Positions 1-8,260 of a DNA stretch of 64,000 nt are shown here, in pieces. The DNA comes from Allobosea sp. (GTDB taxonomy: Bacteria > Pseudomonadota > Alphaproteobacteria > Rhizobiales > Beijerinckiaceae): the NCBI RefSeq assembly GCF_030695125.1, contig NZ_JAUYTP010000036.1:1-64000 (forward strand), read 5' to 3'. The notes below the pieces were generated by a model, which saw only the letters and a program-made list of their open reading frames with translations, did not search any database and was not told the origin of the DNA. Both the position numbers and the translations under genes were made by a program. Numbering within the stretch: position 1 is the first letter of the stretch; every line of letters begins with the position of its first letter.

Positions 1-1392
1 GGTGGGTGTCGGCATGGCCTGGATGGCGGTGACCTGCCGGCCCCAGCCGCTCGTCTCGGGCACGAGCTGGCGGTCGCGCTGGACGAAGCGGCCGCGCACC
101 AGCGTGTGGACGGGGATGCCGGTGACGGAGACGCCCTCGAAGGGGGTGATCTTGCCGCGCGACTGGAGGGTCTCCGCGCGGATCGTCTCGGTCCGGTTCA
201 TGTCGACGACGGCGATGTCGGCTTCCGCGCCAGCCTCGATGCGCCCCTTATGGGGCCAGAGGCCGAAGGCCTTGGCCGGCTTCTCGGCCGAGATGGTGAC
301 GTAGTGCTCCAGCGTGATGCGCCCTTTCGAGACCTCGTTCAGCATCAGCGGCATCTGCGTCTCGACGCCGGGGAAGCCGCAATCGGCCTGCCAGATCACG
401 TCCTTGGTCTTTTCCTCGACGGTATGGGGCGCGTGGTCGGTCGCGATCATGTCGACCACGCCCGAGTGCAGCGCCGCCCAGATCGCCTCCGAATCCGAGG
501 CTTCCCGCACCGGCGGGTTGACGCGGATGATCGAGCCGAGCCGCGCATAGTCGCGTGAGTCGAGCAGGAGATAGCAGGGGCAGGTCTCGCCGGTGATCTC
601 GACGCCGCGCGCCTTGGCTTCGGCGAGCGGGCGCAGTTCGGCGGCCGAGGAGATGTGCAGGATGTGGATGCGCGCGCCGGTCCACTCCGCCAGCTCCGCT
701 GCGCGGCTGACGGCTTCAGAGGCGACGATGGCCGGGCGCGCCGCGATATGGGCGAGCGGGTCGTTGCGGCCGGCCTCCATCAGGCGATTCTGGCGCCAGG
801 CCATGATCGAGGCCGTCTCGGCATGGAGCGAGATGCGCAGGCCCGAGGGCGCGATGATCTCGAAGCCCTCCAGCATCGCCCCCGTGGAGGGCGAGGGCAG
901 GTTGCCGAAGGTGTTGCCCATGAAGCATTTGAAGGCGTTGACGCCGCCCTCGATCAGGCCCTGGAGCTCGTCGATATTGTCCTCGGCGAGCAGGCCATAG
1001 ATGCCGTAGTCGACATGGGCCTTGGCGGCGGCCTCCTGCTTCTGGCGCAGCTCCTTGACCGAGCGCGTCGGCGGATTGGTGTTGGGCATCTCGAAGACGG
1101 TGGTGGTGCCGCCCATCGCAGCCGCCGCGCTGCCCGTGCGCCAGTCCTCCTTGTGGGTGTAGCCGGGCTCACGGAAATGGACGTGCACGTCGATGGCGCC
1201 GGGCAACAGGAACTGGCCGGACACGTCGACCGTTTCGCGCGCCGCCGGCATCGCGGCCGGCGCGCCGACCAGCGCGATCAGCCCGTCCTTGATCGCGACA
1301 TCGGCAGGGTAGCGCGTCTGGCCGGTGACGACGGTGCCGCCCGTGAGGACGAGATCGGCGATGAAGGGCGTGTCTGTCACGGCTTCGCTCAC
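1..1392 (-). CDS. Cyclic amidohydrolase (dihydroorotase / hydantoinase / allantoinase family), 3' end cut by window
   Basis: Metal-dependent hydrolase expected to open a cyclic amide ring (dihydroorotate, hydantoin, dihydropyrimidine or allantoin). The GTG start overlaps the stop of the upstream SDR gene as GTGA, showing translational coupling; 464 codons lie in the window and the frame is still open at base 1. Visible motifs are the metal site HVHFREPG at residues 70-77, FKCF with a candidate carboxylated lysine at 155, SLHAE with His190, HILHIS at 243-248 and TDHAPH at 318-323. A lysine at position 155 favours the hydantoinase/allantoinase side over class I dihydroorotase, but the substrate cannot be fixed from sequence. 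The SDR and the exported binding protein upstream suggest catabolism of an imported compound rather than pyrimidine synthesis. Confidence 0.85.
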   Translation of the reverse strand, partial: MSEAVTDTPFIADLVLTGGTVVTGQTRYPADVAIKDGLIALVGAPAAMPAARETVDVSGQFLLPGAIDVHVHFREPGYTHKEDWRTGSAAAAMGGTTTVFEMPNTNPPTRSVKELRQKQEAAAKAHVDYGIYGLLAEDNIDELQGLIEGGVNAFKCFMGNTFGNLPSPSTGAMLEGFEIIAPSGLRISLHAETASIMAWRQNRLMEAGRNDPLAHIAARPAIVASEAVSRAAELAEWTGARIHILHISSAAELRPLAEAKARGVEITGETCPCYLLLDSRDYARLGSIIRVNPPVREASDSEAIWAALHSGVVDMIATDHAPHTVEEKTKDVIWQADCGFPGVETQMPLMLNEVSKGRITLEHYVTISAEKPAKAFGLWPHKGRIEAGAEADIAVVDMNRTETIRAETLQSRGKITPFEGVSVTGIPVHTLVRGRFVQRDRQLVPETSGWGRQVTAIQAMPTPT

Positions 1393-2183
1393 AGCATGGC
1401 CCAGCCGCCATCGACCGGCAGGTCGACGCCGGTGATCTGGCGGGAGACGTCGGAGGCGAGGAAGAGGCAGGCATTGGCCACGTCCTCATCGGTCGAGACG
1501 CGCTTCAGCGCGTAGTCGGCAGCGTGCTTCTCGAAGGCGGCCTCCTCCGAGATGCCAAGGCGCTTGGCCATCTCCGGCACGACCTTGCCGCGGAAGCGCG
1601 GCCCGTCGACCATGCCCGGCGCGACGCAGTTGACGTTGATGCCGTAGGGGCCGGCTTCGAGCGCGAAGCTCTTGGTGATGCCGCGCAGGCCCCATTTCGA
1701 GGCCGAATAGGCCATGCGCCCGGCCCGGCCGCGCATGCCGAAGGTGCCGCCGACATTGACGATCTTGCCGCCCTTCTGCGCGATCATCGCCGGCAGGCAG
1801 GCGCGCATGGTGTTGAAGCAGCCGCGCATGTTGAGATCGACGATCTCGTCGAACTCCTCCTCCGTGGTCTCCCAGCCGGTCTTGCCGATCGGCCCCGAGC
1901 CGCCGGCAACGTTGACGAGGATGTCGATGCGCCCGCCGAAGGCCGACAGCGTCCGGGCGATGGCGGCCTCGCAATCGCTGCCCTTGGTGATGTCGCAGGC
2001 GATGACGATGGCCTGCGCGCCGTTCGCGCGGATCTCCGCCGCGACGGGCTCGATCGCGGCGATGTCGCGGCCGATCAGGGCGAGCCGGCAGCCCTCGGCG
2101 GCGAAGGCCCGGGTGACGGCGGCGCCCATGCCCTTGGCCGGGCCGGTGATGACCGCGACGCGGCCGGTGAGGTTCAGATCCAT
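1389..2183 (-). CDS. SDR family NAD(P)-dependent oxidoreductase
   Basis: A 264-aa short-chain dehydrogenase/reductase. The dinucleotide motif TGPAKGMG lies at residues 13-20, NVAG at 91-94 and YSASK at 159-163, giving catalytic Tyr159 and Lys163. The position 13 residues before the tyrosine, normally the catalytic serine, is Gly146, with Thr147 next to it, so the tetrad is atypical. The start was set at the ATG giving MDLNLTGR, the usual distance from the Rossmann motif; the open frame runs further upstream but only into a palindromic repeat. It is coupled by a 4-base overlap to the amidohydrolase downstream and probably oxidises or reduces an intermediate of the same pathway. Substrate unknown. 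Confidence 0.85.
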   Translation of the reverse strand: MDLNLTGRVAVITGPAKGMGAAVTRAFAAEGCRLALIGRDIAAIEPVAAEIRANGAQAIVIACDITKGSDCEAAIARTLSAFGGRIDILVNVAGGSGPIGKTGWETTEEEFDEIVDLNMRGCFNTMRACLPAMIAQKGGKIVNVGGTFGMRGRAGRMAYSASKWGLRGITKSFALEAGPYGINVNCVAPGMVDGPRFRGKVVPEMAKRLGISEEAAFEKHAADYALKRVSTDEDVANACLFLASDVSRQITGVDLPVDGGWAML

Positions 2184-2235
2184 GCTTATGTTCTCGGCAA
2201 TCGGGCAGGTGTTCGCGGTGGCTCTTGGGTTTGCT

Positions 2236-2359
2236 GTCATTCCGGGGCGCCCCGCAGGGGCGAACCCGGAATCCACGGGCGAGGTCGCGGCCGTTTCCGA
2301 CCCTCAGGGTTCACCCGGTCGTGGGTTCCGGGTGCTCGCTGCGCGAGCCCCGGAATGAC
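2236..2359. repeat. Intergenic palindromic repeat, copy 1
   Basis: The terminal 13 bases GTCATTCCGGGGC at 2236-2248 are exactly complementary to GCCCCGGAATGAC at 2347-2359. The interior contains further GGGTTCCGGG and CGAACCCGG complementarity. It lies between the SDR gene and the binding-protein gene and belongs to the GTCAT...ATGAC family found at seven other sites here. Confidence 0.8.
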
Positions 2360-2368
2360 GGGTGCGGC

Positions 2369-3421
2369 TCACCCCAGCTTGGTGATGCGGTCGGCCACCG
2401 GCGGCAGGAAGGCGCGGCTGAAGACCTCGTCGGGGGCCGGCACGCGCGGCAGGCTGTCGGCCTCGACGACGATCGCGATCGACTTCTTGAAACGGGCGTC
2501 GTCGATGTCGCCGATGCCGATTGTGGCGACCTCGGGATGGCTCATTTCCGAGGCGAGGGTGGCGACCAGGCGCTCCTTCTCGACGACCTTGTTGATCAAC
2601 GGCTCGCGCTTCGCCACCGCCTCGATCGCGGCGTCGTTGTCCTTCAGCGTGTCCTTCAGGCCGCGGTTGATCGCGCGCAGCAGGCCTTTCAGCGCATTGG
2701 GGTTCTCGGTCGCGAGTTTGCGCGAGGCGATCATCGCGTTGGAGTAGAGGTCCATCCCGTAATCGCCGAAATTGATGAAGCGGAAGTCCTTGGTGGGGTC
2801 GATGCCGACGAGCTTGGCCGAGAAGGCGATGGTGTTGACGAAGCCAAAGACGCCGTCGACCTGCCCGCGCTGCAGCATCTGCTCGCGCAGATTGGGCTGC
2901 ATGTTGGTGATGGCGACCTTGGTGGCATCGATGCCGGCGAGCTTGGCGAAGGCCGGGAAGAGCTTGAGCGCGCCGTCATTGGCCGGGCCGCCGAGGGTGC
3001 GGCCTTCGAGATCCTTCGGCGTCTTGATCGGCCCATCGGCCTTGACCGCGATGGTGAAGGGCGGGCGGTTGTACAACGCCGCGATCGCCAGCGGCGTCGC
3101 GGCGCCGGGCTGGGCCCGGGCGACGAGCTGGATCAGCGCGTTGATGTCGCCGAAGCCGATGTCATAGGAACCCGACGCGACCGCCCCGACCGCCGCACCC
3201 GAGCCGTTGCCCTGGTCCATAACGATCTCGAGGCCTTCCTCGCGGAAATAGCCCCGGTCGTCGGCCAGGAAGAACCAGCCCTGCGGGCCCTGGTAGCGCC
3301 AGTTCAGGATCATCTTCAGGCGGGTGGGGGCCTGCGCCAGCGCCGGCCGCGGCAGGGCGGAGGCCAGTGCGGCGGCACCGGCCGCGAGGGTGAAACGGCG
3401 TCGGCTGATCGCGTGCGTCAT
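2369..3421 (-). CDS. ABC transporter substrate-binding protein, NMT1/THI5-like
   Basis: A 350-aa exported solute-binding protein of the NMT1/THI5/SsuA superfamily, whose members bind pyrimidine precursors, riboflavin, sulfonates or nitrate. The N-terminus holds a twin-arginine pattern SRRRFT followed by a hydrophobic stretch and a signal peptidase site near ALAQA, so Tat export is plausible. The mature part begins with KMILNWRYQGPQGWF, typical of this superfamily. The ATG at 3421 was chosen because GGGAGAG precedes it at good spacing; an in-frame ATG 36 bases upstream would spoil the signal peptide. No permease or ATPase gene is adjacent in the window, so it is either an orphan or served by distant components. 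The divergent LysR gene probably controls it. Confidence 0.8.
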   Translation of the reverse strand: MTHAISRRRFTLAAGAAALASALPRPALAQAPTRLKMILNWRYQGPQGWFFLADDRGYFREEGLEIVMDQGNGSGAAVGAVASGSYDIGFGDINALIQLVARAQPGAATPLAIAALYNRPPFTIAVKADGPIKTPKDLEGRTLGGPANDGALKLFPAFAKLAGIDATKVAITNMQPNLREQMLQRGQVDGVFGFVNTIAFSAKLVGIDPTKDFRFINFGDYGMDLYSNAMIASRKLATENPNALKGLLRAINRGLKDTLKDNDAAIEAVAKREPLINKVVEKERLVATLASEMSHPEVATIGIGDIDDARFKKSIAIVVEADSLPRVPAPDEVFSRAFLPPVADRITKLG

Positions 3422-3562
3422 GCGAACTCTCCCATCGCGGCCCTGTGCCGCTGCCATGGGAAAATCCTAAGGGAGCTTGACCGGTGCCGTCTTGTGCTGA
3501 CTTCGTGCAAGATCGGTTCGAAAAACGCATCGCTCGGAGAGCTGCGCCATGAGGAACGCGCC

Positions 3563-4486
3563 ATGAGGCATCTGCGCCTGCTGAACTATATCGACGAGGT
3601 CGCGCGGGTGGGCTCGATCCGGAAGGCGGCGGAGCGTCTGAACATCACCGCCTCGGCGCTGAACCGGCGTGTGCAGGACGTCGAGGACGAACTCGGCACC
3701 AAGATCTTCGAGCGGCTGCCGCGCGGGGTCAGGCTGAATGCGGCCGGCGAATTGCTGATCCGGCACATCCGCAGCCAGCTCGCCGATATGGGCCGGGTCC
3801 GCTCGCAGATCGAGGATTTGTCGGGTTTCCGGCGCGGGACGGTCGCGATCGCCTGCAGCCATGCCCTGGCGCATGATTTCCTGCCGGTCGAGATCGCCTC
3901 CTATCGCCGGGCGTTTCCGCTCGTCGAGTTCGACGTGCGCGTCGCCAGCCATGGCGAGGCCCTGCGCGCGCTGGCGGGTTACGAGGTCGATCTCGCCCTG
4001 ATCTTCCGGCTCGACACCAGCATCGGCTTCCAGATCATCGCGTCAGCCGAGCAGCGCCTCGTCGCGATCATGCGGCAGGAGCATCCGCTCGCGAAGGAGG
4101 GCAGCATCCGCCTGCGGGACTGCAGCGGCTACCCCCTGGCGCTGCCCGACCGCAGCTATGGCGGGCGTCAGCTGCTCGACCAGGCCGTCGCCAGGAGCTC
4201 ATTCAAGCTCGTCCCGGTGATCGAATCGAACTCCTTCGAGTTCCTGCGCAACTATGTCCGGCTGGAGGACGCCATCACCTTCCAGATCGAGATCGGTGCC
4301 CCCGCCAGCCTGAAGCATCGCGATGGGCTGATCTCGCGCCCCATCGACGAGCGCGACATCCAGCCGGCCCGCTTCGCGATGGGCCAGCTCCATGGCCGGC
4401 CGCTGCCCGTGGCTGCGGCAAAATTCGCCGAGCAACTCGCCGCGCGCCTCGAGACGGGCCGGTCTAGAGCCATTTCGGAACGGTGA
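3563..4486 (+). CDS. LysR family transcriptional regulator
   Basis: A 307-aa LysR-type regulator. Residues 1-60 form the winged helix-turn-helix, with the family pattern GSIRKAAERLNITASALNRRV and then LGTKIFERLPRGVRLN. The rest is the periplasmic-binding-protein-like effector domain (about residues 90-295). It starts at ATG 3563; the frame is open far upstream, but homology to the family begins here. It is divergent from the binding-protein gene with 141 bases between, the classical arrangement for a LysR activator of its neighbour. The effector is unknown. Its 3' end overlaps the convergent LOG gene by 23 bases. Confidence 0.9.
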   Translation: MRHLRLLNYIDEVARVGSIRKAAERLNITASALNRRVQDVEDELGTKIFERLPRGVRLNAAGELLIRHIRSQLADMGRVRSQIEDLSGFRRGTVAIACSHALAHDFLPVEIASYRRAFPLVEFDVRVASHGEALRALAGYEVDLALIFRLDTSIGFQIIASAEQRLVAIMRQEHPLAKEGSIRLRDCSGYPLALPDRSYGGRQLLDQAVARSSFKLVPVIESNSFEFLRNYVRLEDAITFQIEIGAPASLKHRDGLISRPIDERDIQPARFAMGQLHGRPLPVAAAKFAEQLAARLETGRSRAISER

Positions 4487-5042
4487 CGCGCTCGAACTGT
4501 GCAAGCCCGTCGAGCAGGGCGGAAGGGTCGGGCGAAACCACGATGCCATCCCGATGCGCGCGCGGCAGGAACTCCTGCGCGATCATATGATCGATGAAGC
4601 CGATGAAGGGCTGATAATAGCCCGCCACGTCATAGAGGCCGGCGGGTTTGTCGAGCTCGCCGAGCTGGTTCATGGTCCAGGCCTCCATGAACTCCTCGAG
4701 CGTGCCGATGCCGCCGGGCATGGCGATGAAGGCATCGGCGAGCGCCGCCATGCGTTCCTGGCGCTGGCGCAGCGTGGGCACGATCTCGGACAGGGTCAGG
4801 GCGGGGTGCAGATGACCGAGGCCGGCGAGGCGCTGGGTGATGACGCCATGCGCCCGTCCGCCGGCCGCCAGCACCGCGTCGGCCACGACACCCATCAGGC
4901 CCTTATGCGTGCCGCCATAGACGAGCGTGATGCCGCGCCGGCCGATCTCGCGGCCCAGCGCGCGCGCGGCCAGCGTGTAGGTGTCGCCGAGGCCCGCATT
5001 GGAGCCGCAGAACAGGGCGATGGAGGAGATGGAGCGTGTCAT
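4464..5042 (-). CDS. LOG family protein (TIGR00730-type Rossmann nucleotide hydrolase)
   Basis: A 192-aa protein of the LOG/YvdD family, whose characterised members cleave cytokinin ribotides or nucleoside 5'-monophosphates to base and ribose 5-phosphate. The hallmark PGGIGTLEEF followed by TMNQLG is present near residues 97-115. The N-terminal SIALFCGSNAG and YGGTHKGLMG segments complete the nucleotide pocket. Length is normal for the family. The start at MTRSISS matches family N-termini; an upstream in-frame extension has no similarity to it. In bacteria outside plant hosts this is usually a general nucleotide salvage or housekeeping enzyme. Confidence 0.88.
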   Translation of the reverse strand: MTRSISSIALFCGSNAGLGDTYTLAARALGREIGRRGITLVYGGTHKGLMGVVADAVLAAGGRAHGVITQRLAGLGHLHPALTLSEIVPTLRQRQERMAALADAFIAMPGGIGTLEEFMEAWTMNQLGELDKPAGLYDVAGYYQPFIGFIDHMIAQEFLPRAHRDGIVVSPDPSALLDGLAQFERVTVPKWL

Positions 5043-5128
5043 GAGCTCAGAAGGGTCGGTCGCCGATGAAATTGCAAGCCCGCTGCCGGGCCCGGAGCGT
5101 TGCAGGGAGCCGGCGCCGGAGAGACGCT

Positions 5129-5752
5129 TCACCAGGGCCGGCGCGGGCCGGTGTCGACATGCAGGATCCCGTTCCAGTAGACCTTGTGCCCACCAACCTC
5201 GGGCAGGCTGCGCACCCAGGCCATGACGAGGCTCGGGCGCACGCCCGGCACGCGGAAATCCATCGCCTCGCAACGCCGGTGATAGGACCCGCGCCGGGCC
5301 CGCCAGGGCGGCCGCCAGGTCGAGGTGACTTTGACCGATCCGAACTTGTCGGAGATCTTGGCCAGGATCAGCTTGAGCTGCGGCGGCAGGCAGGCGGTCG
5401 AGGTTCCGGGGTCGGTCGAGATCCCCGGGCGCTCGGGCTTCTCGTCGGGATCGAAAGCCGGTTCGGCGCCCGCCTTCTGGCCCGGTGTCAGCCGTGGCCA
5501 TTCGGGCCCCTCGTCCTCGTCAGGCTCCGCAGTCGTCGGCATGGCGGGCTCGGGGGGCGATCCCTCCGCAGCCGGGGCGGGCGGCGGCGCCACCACAATG
5601 GGCGGCAGCATCGGGCTGGACGGCAGGTCGAGATCGAAAGGGCGCTGCGGCGGCAAGGGCGCGCGCATCGTCTGGCCGTCCTGCGCTGCGGCGGCGACGT
5701 TCAGGACGCAGGCAAGCACCAGGGCGCAGCCCGCGAAAGAGGCCAGCCGCAT
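5129..5752 (-). CDS. Exported M15-type peptidase (D-Ala-D-Ala carboxypeptidase-like)
   Basis: A 207-aa secreted protein. Residues 1-23 are a signal peptide ending in AAAAQ. Residues 30-120 are a low-complexity Pro/Ala/Glu linker, and the C-terminal ~85 residues form a zinc peptidase fold of the M15/YcbK kind. The metal-site pattern SxHxxCxAxD is visible (His158, Asp165), with LHVD (His198, Asp200) near the end. The family motif usually has Gly where Cys161 stands. It probably trims peptidoglycan stem peptides in the periplasm. It lies two bases from the HdeA-like gene upstream and is likely cotranscribed with it. Confidence 0.75.
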   Translation of the reverse strand: MRLASFAGCALVLACVLNVAAAAQDGQTMRAPLPPQRPFDLDLPSSPMLPPIVVAPPPAPAAEGSPPEPAMPTTAEPDEDEGPEWPRLTPGQKAGAEPAFDPDEKPERPGISTDPGTSTACLPPQLKLILAKISDKFGSVKVTSTWRPPWRARRGSYHRRCEAMDFRVPGVRPSLVMAWVRSLPEVGGHKVYWNGILHVDTGPRRPW

Positions 5753-5754
5753 GA

Positions 5755-6078
5755 TCAGGGTGTCGGAGCTTGGATGAAGACGGCCCGCGTCTCGGCGCTG
5801 ACCAGCGCGAGCTGCGGCGATTTCGAGCACAGCTCGGTGAGCGCGGCGGGCGCCGCGGTGATCTTGTCGAGATCCAGCAGCGGCCGCATCGCGCTCCCGG
5901 CAAAATAACCCGCCAGCCATAGCGAGAGCTGGGTCTTGTCGGTTTCGTTCATGGCGGCGAAGTCGGAGCAGCTGGCCCGTGTGAGATCGAGGGCTTCGGC
6001 GCGTGCGCTCGGTGTCAGCCACAACGACGCGACCAGGAGCAGCATCGCGGTCGGCAGGGGCCTCACAGGCGCGGTCAT
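5755..6078 (-). CDS. HdeA/HdeB-like periplasmic protein
   Basis: A 107-aa protein with an N-terminal signal peptide (residues 1-27, cleavage after ARA) and a mature part with two cysteines, Cys37 in SCSDF and Cys84 in LCSK, the disulfide arrangement of HdeA-type acid-stress chaperones. The segment after the first cysteine (NETDKTQLSLWLAGYF) is the typical helix of this family in rhizobia. Its partner gene downstream encodes an exported peptidase, so the pair works in the envelope. Chaperone activity is inferred from the family only. Confidence 0.7.
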   Translation of the reverse strand: MTAPVRPLPTAMLLLVASLWLTPSARAEALDLTRASCSDFAAMNETDKTQLSLWLAGYFAGSAMRPLLDLDKITAAPAALTELCSKSPQLALVSAETRAVFIQAPTP

Positions 6079-6125
6079 GCTGCGTCCTTTTTGGAAGGGT
6101 CGGCGAACGCCGCGGCGAATCGGGT

Positions 6126-6146
6126 CGGCACGACTGTGTCGTGCCG
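6126..6146. promoter_or_regulatory. Inverted repeat between the HdeA-like gene and nuoA
   Basis: CGGCACGAC and GTCGTGCCG form a perfect 9-base inverted repeat around a 3-base loop. It lies about 50 bases upstream of the HdeA-like gene and about 215 bases before nuoA. No U-tract follows on either strand, so an operator is a better guess than a terminator. The rest of 6079-6361 shows no gene; the nuo promoter must lie here but I could not place its boxes with confidence. Confidence 0.35.
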
Positions 6147-6361
6147 CATCATAATCTGCCAGTCAGAAGCCAGCGCTATACGGCGAAAATCCGGCAGGGC
6201 GGGGGGCGAAGAGGCAGTCCGTCTCGAAAAAATGCGCGACTTGCACGAGGATCAACCCAGTTGCGCGATTGTGCGGCGCGGCAGAGTCTTGCTTCATTCT
6301 AATGCAGGGTCTAATCGACAGCGGCGGTACAACGCCGCGTCCGTTTGAAGCGGGATCGACC

Positions 6362-6742
6362 ATGCAAGCCCTTCAAGTGCCGTCCCTGCTGAACGACTAT
6401 CTGCCGCTGGTCATTTTCATCGGCGTGTCCGCGTTCATCGGCCTGGCGCTGCTGATCGCGCCTTTTGCGATTGCCTATTCGAAGCCCGATCCCGAGAAGC
6501 TTTCGGCCTATGAATGCGGCTTCAACGCCTTCGACGATGCGCGCATGAAGTTCGACGTCCGCTTCTATCTGGTGGCGATTTTGTTCATCATCTTCGATCT
6601 CGAGGTCGCCTTCCTGTTCCCCTGGGCGGTCGCTTTCGGAGGCCTCGGCTGGTATGGTTTTGGGTCGATGATGATCTTCTTGGGCGTGCTGACCGTCGGC
6701 TTCGTCTATGAGTGGCGCAAGGGTGCGCTGGAGTGGGACTAA
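6362..6742 (+). CDS. nuoA: NADH-quinone oxidoreductase subunit A
   Basis: A 126-aa membrane subunit of respiratory complex I (ND3 homologue). Three transmembrane helices are visible (about residues 13-35, 68-90, 95-115). The conserved loop between helices 1 and 2 carries [20 protein letters not shown], which holds the family cysteine involved in active/deactive conformational change. It starts at the ATG giving [10 protein letters not shown]; the frame is open further upstream without family similarity. First gene of the 15-kb nuo operon. Confidence 0.95.
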   Translation: MQALQVPSLLNDYLPLVIFIGVSAFIGLALLIAPFAIAYSKPDPEKLSAYECGFNAFDDARMKFDVRFYLVAILFIIFDLEVAFLFPWAVAFGGLGWYGFGSMMIFLGVLTVGFVYEWRKGALEWD

Positions 6743-6806
6743 CTGTCATCTCGCAGGCGCACAGCGCGCCGCCTACCTGACAGTCACGGTTCACAAGGAT
6801 ACGAGA

Positions 6807-7391
6807 ATGGCAACAACAGCGATCGACCGCGGCGATCCGCTCGTCGCGCCTGCGCCGAAGGGCCTGCTCGGGCCTGACGGTCTGCCTGTCGGCCAGCGCG
6901 ATCCGTTCTTCACCGCGATCAACAGCGAACTGGCCGACAAGGGCTTTCTGGTCACGGCCACCGACGACCTGATCAACTGGTCGCGCACCGGCTCGCTGAT
7001 GTGGATGACCTTCGGGCTCGCCTGCTGCGCCGTCGAGATGATGCAGCTGTCGATGCCGCGCTATGACGTCGAGCGCTTCGGCTTCGCGCCGCGCGCGTCT
7101 CCCCGCCAGTCCGACGTGATGATCGTGGCGGGCACGCTGACCAACAAGATGGCGCCGGCGCTGCGCAAGGTCTACGACCAGATGCCCGAGCCGCGCTACG
7201 TCATCTCGATGGGCTCCTGCGCCAATGGCGGCGGCTACTACCATTACAGCTACTCGGTGGTGCGCGGCTGCGACCGCATCGTGCCGATCGACATCTATGT
7301 GCCGGGCTGCCCGCCGACGGCCGAAGCGCTGCTCTACGGCGTGCTGCTGCTGCAGAAGAAGATCCGCCGCACCGGCACGATCGAGAGGTAG
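6807..7391 (+). CDS. nuoB: NADH-quinone oxidoreductase subunit B
   Basis: A 194-aa subunit (PSST homologue) that carries the terminal 4Fe-4S cluster N2, which hands electrons to quinone. The tandem cysteines in [10 protein letters not shown], the cysteine in [10 protein letters not shown] and the one in [11 protein letters not shown] supply the four cluster ligands. The start ATG 6807 follows an AGGATACGAGA stretch. It is 64 bases after nuoA and is followed by a small extra gene before nuoC. Confidence 0.96.
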   Translation: MATTAIDRGDPLVAPAPKGLLGPDGLPVGQRDPFFTAINSELADKGFLVTATDDLINWSRTGSLMWMTFGLACCAVEMMQLSMPRYDVERFGFAPRASPRQSDVMIVAGTLTNKMAPALRKVYDQMPEPRYVISMGSCANGGGYYHYSYSVVRGCDRIVPIDIYVPGCPPTAEALLYGVLLLQKKIRRTGTIER

Positions 7392-7394
7392 GCC

Positions 7395-7646
7395 ATGGCT
7401 GAGCCCGTCGATATGATCATGCCAATGCTGCGCGACATGCGGGCCGACATTCTGGCGCGGCTCGACCAGCACTCGACCCGCTTCGATCTCGTGGACAGAC
7501 GTTTGACGAAGATCGAAGGGCATATCGAGTCCTCCCGGCATGCTCTGACGGCGGACACGTTGATGAGCAAACTCGTCACCGGTGAATTCGAGGAGCGGAT
7601 CGAAGCTCTCGAAGCCAAGGTTCGCGAGCTGGAGACGCACAAATGA
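7395..7646 (+). CDS. Small coiled-coil protein encoded inside the nuo operon
   Basis: An 83-residue acidic/basic helical protein with no cysteines, no signal peptide and no membrane segment. From about residue 18 on, hydrophobic residues recur in heptad fashion ([21 protein letters not shown], ending [14 protein letters not shown]), so a coiled coil is likely. The gene starts 3 bases after nuoB and its stop overlaps the nuoC start as ATGA, so it is translated as part of the operon. It is not one of the 14 core complex I subunits and I do not recognise a characterised family. A role in assembly or as a supernumerary subunit is possible but only inferred from position. Confidence 0.8.
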   Translation: MAEPVDMIMPMLRDMRADILARLDQHSTRFDLVDRRLTKIEGHIESSRHALTADTLMSKLVTGEFEERIEALEAKVRELETHK

Positions 7647-8248
7647 GCGAAGCGCTCGTACAACTCGGCGAAGAGATCAAGGCGGCGCTTCCGGGCGCGG
7701 TTACCGAAGCCGTCGTCGCCTTCGACGAACTGACGGTCCATGCCGAGGCGGCCTCGATCGTCGAGGTGATGAAGACGCTCTCGGGCGACCGCCGCTTCCG
7801 CTTCGTCAACTTCACCGACATCGCCGGCGCGGACTATCCCGGGCGCGAGAAGCGCTTCGACGTCGTCTACCATCTGCTGGCGCCCTATTCGAACCACCGC
7901 ATCCGCGTGAAGGTCCAGACCGACGAGGCGACGCCCGTCCCCTCGATCATCGAGGTTTTCCCGGCCGCGAACTGGTACGAGCGCGAGGCCTATGATTTCT
8001 ACGGCATCCTTTTCTCGGGCCACCCAGACCTGCGCCGCATCCTCACCGATTACGGTTTCGAGGGCTATCCGCTGCGCAAGGACTTCCCGCTGACCGGCTA
8101 TGTCGAGGTCCGCTATGACGACGAGCAGAAGCGCGTCGTCTACGAGCCGGTGAAGCTCAACCAGGAATTCCGCAACTTCGATTTTCTCTCGCCCTGGGAA
8201 GGCACGGACTACGTCCTGCCGGGCGATGAAAAAGCGAAGACGGCGTGA
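7643..8248 (+). CDS. nuoC: NADH-quinone oxidoreductase subunit C
   Basis: A 201-aa peripheral-arm subunit (30-kDa subunit homologue) with no cofactor, which helps shape the quinone site together with NuoD. The family signature is seen as [20 protein letters not shown], followed by [18 protein letters not shown]. It stands alone rather than fused to NuoD, as usual for alphaproteobacteria and mitochondria. Its start overlaps the preceding small gene by 4 bases. Confidence 0.96.
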   Translation: MSEALVQLGEEIKAALPGAVTEAVVAFDELTVHAEAASIVEVMKTLSGDRRFRFVNFTDIAGADYPGREKRFDVVYHLLAPYSNHRIRVKVQTDEATPVPSIIEVFPAANWYEREAYDFYGILFSGHPDLRRILTDYGFEGYPLRKDFPLTGYVEVRYDDEQKRVVYEPVKLNQEFRNFDFLSPWEGTDYVLPGDEKAKTA

Positions 8249-8260
8249 TCGGAGCCGGCC

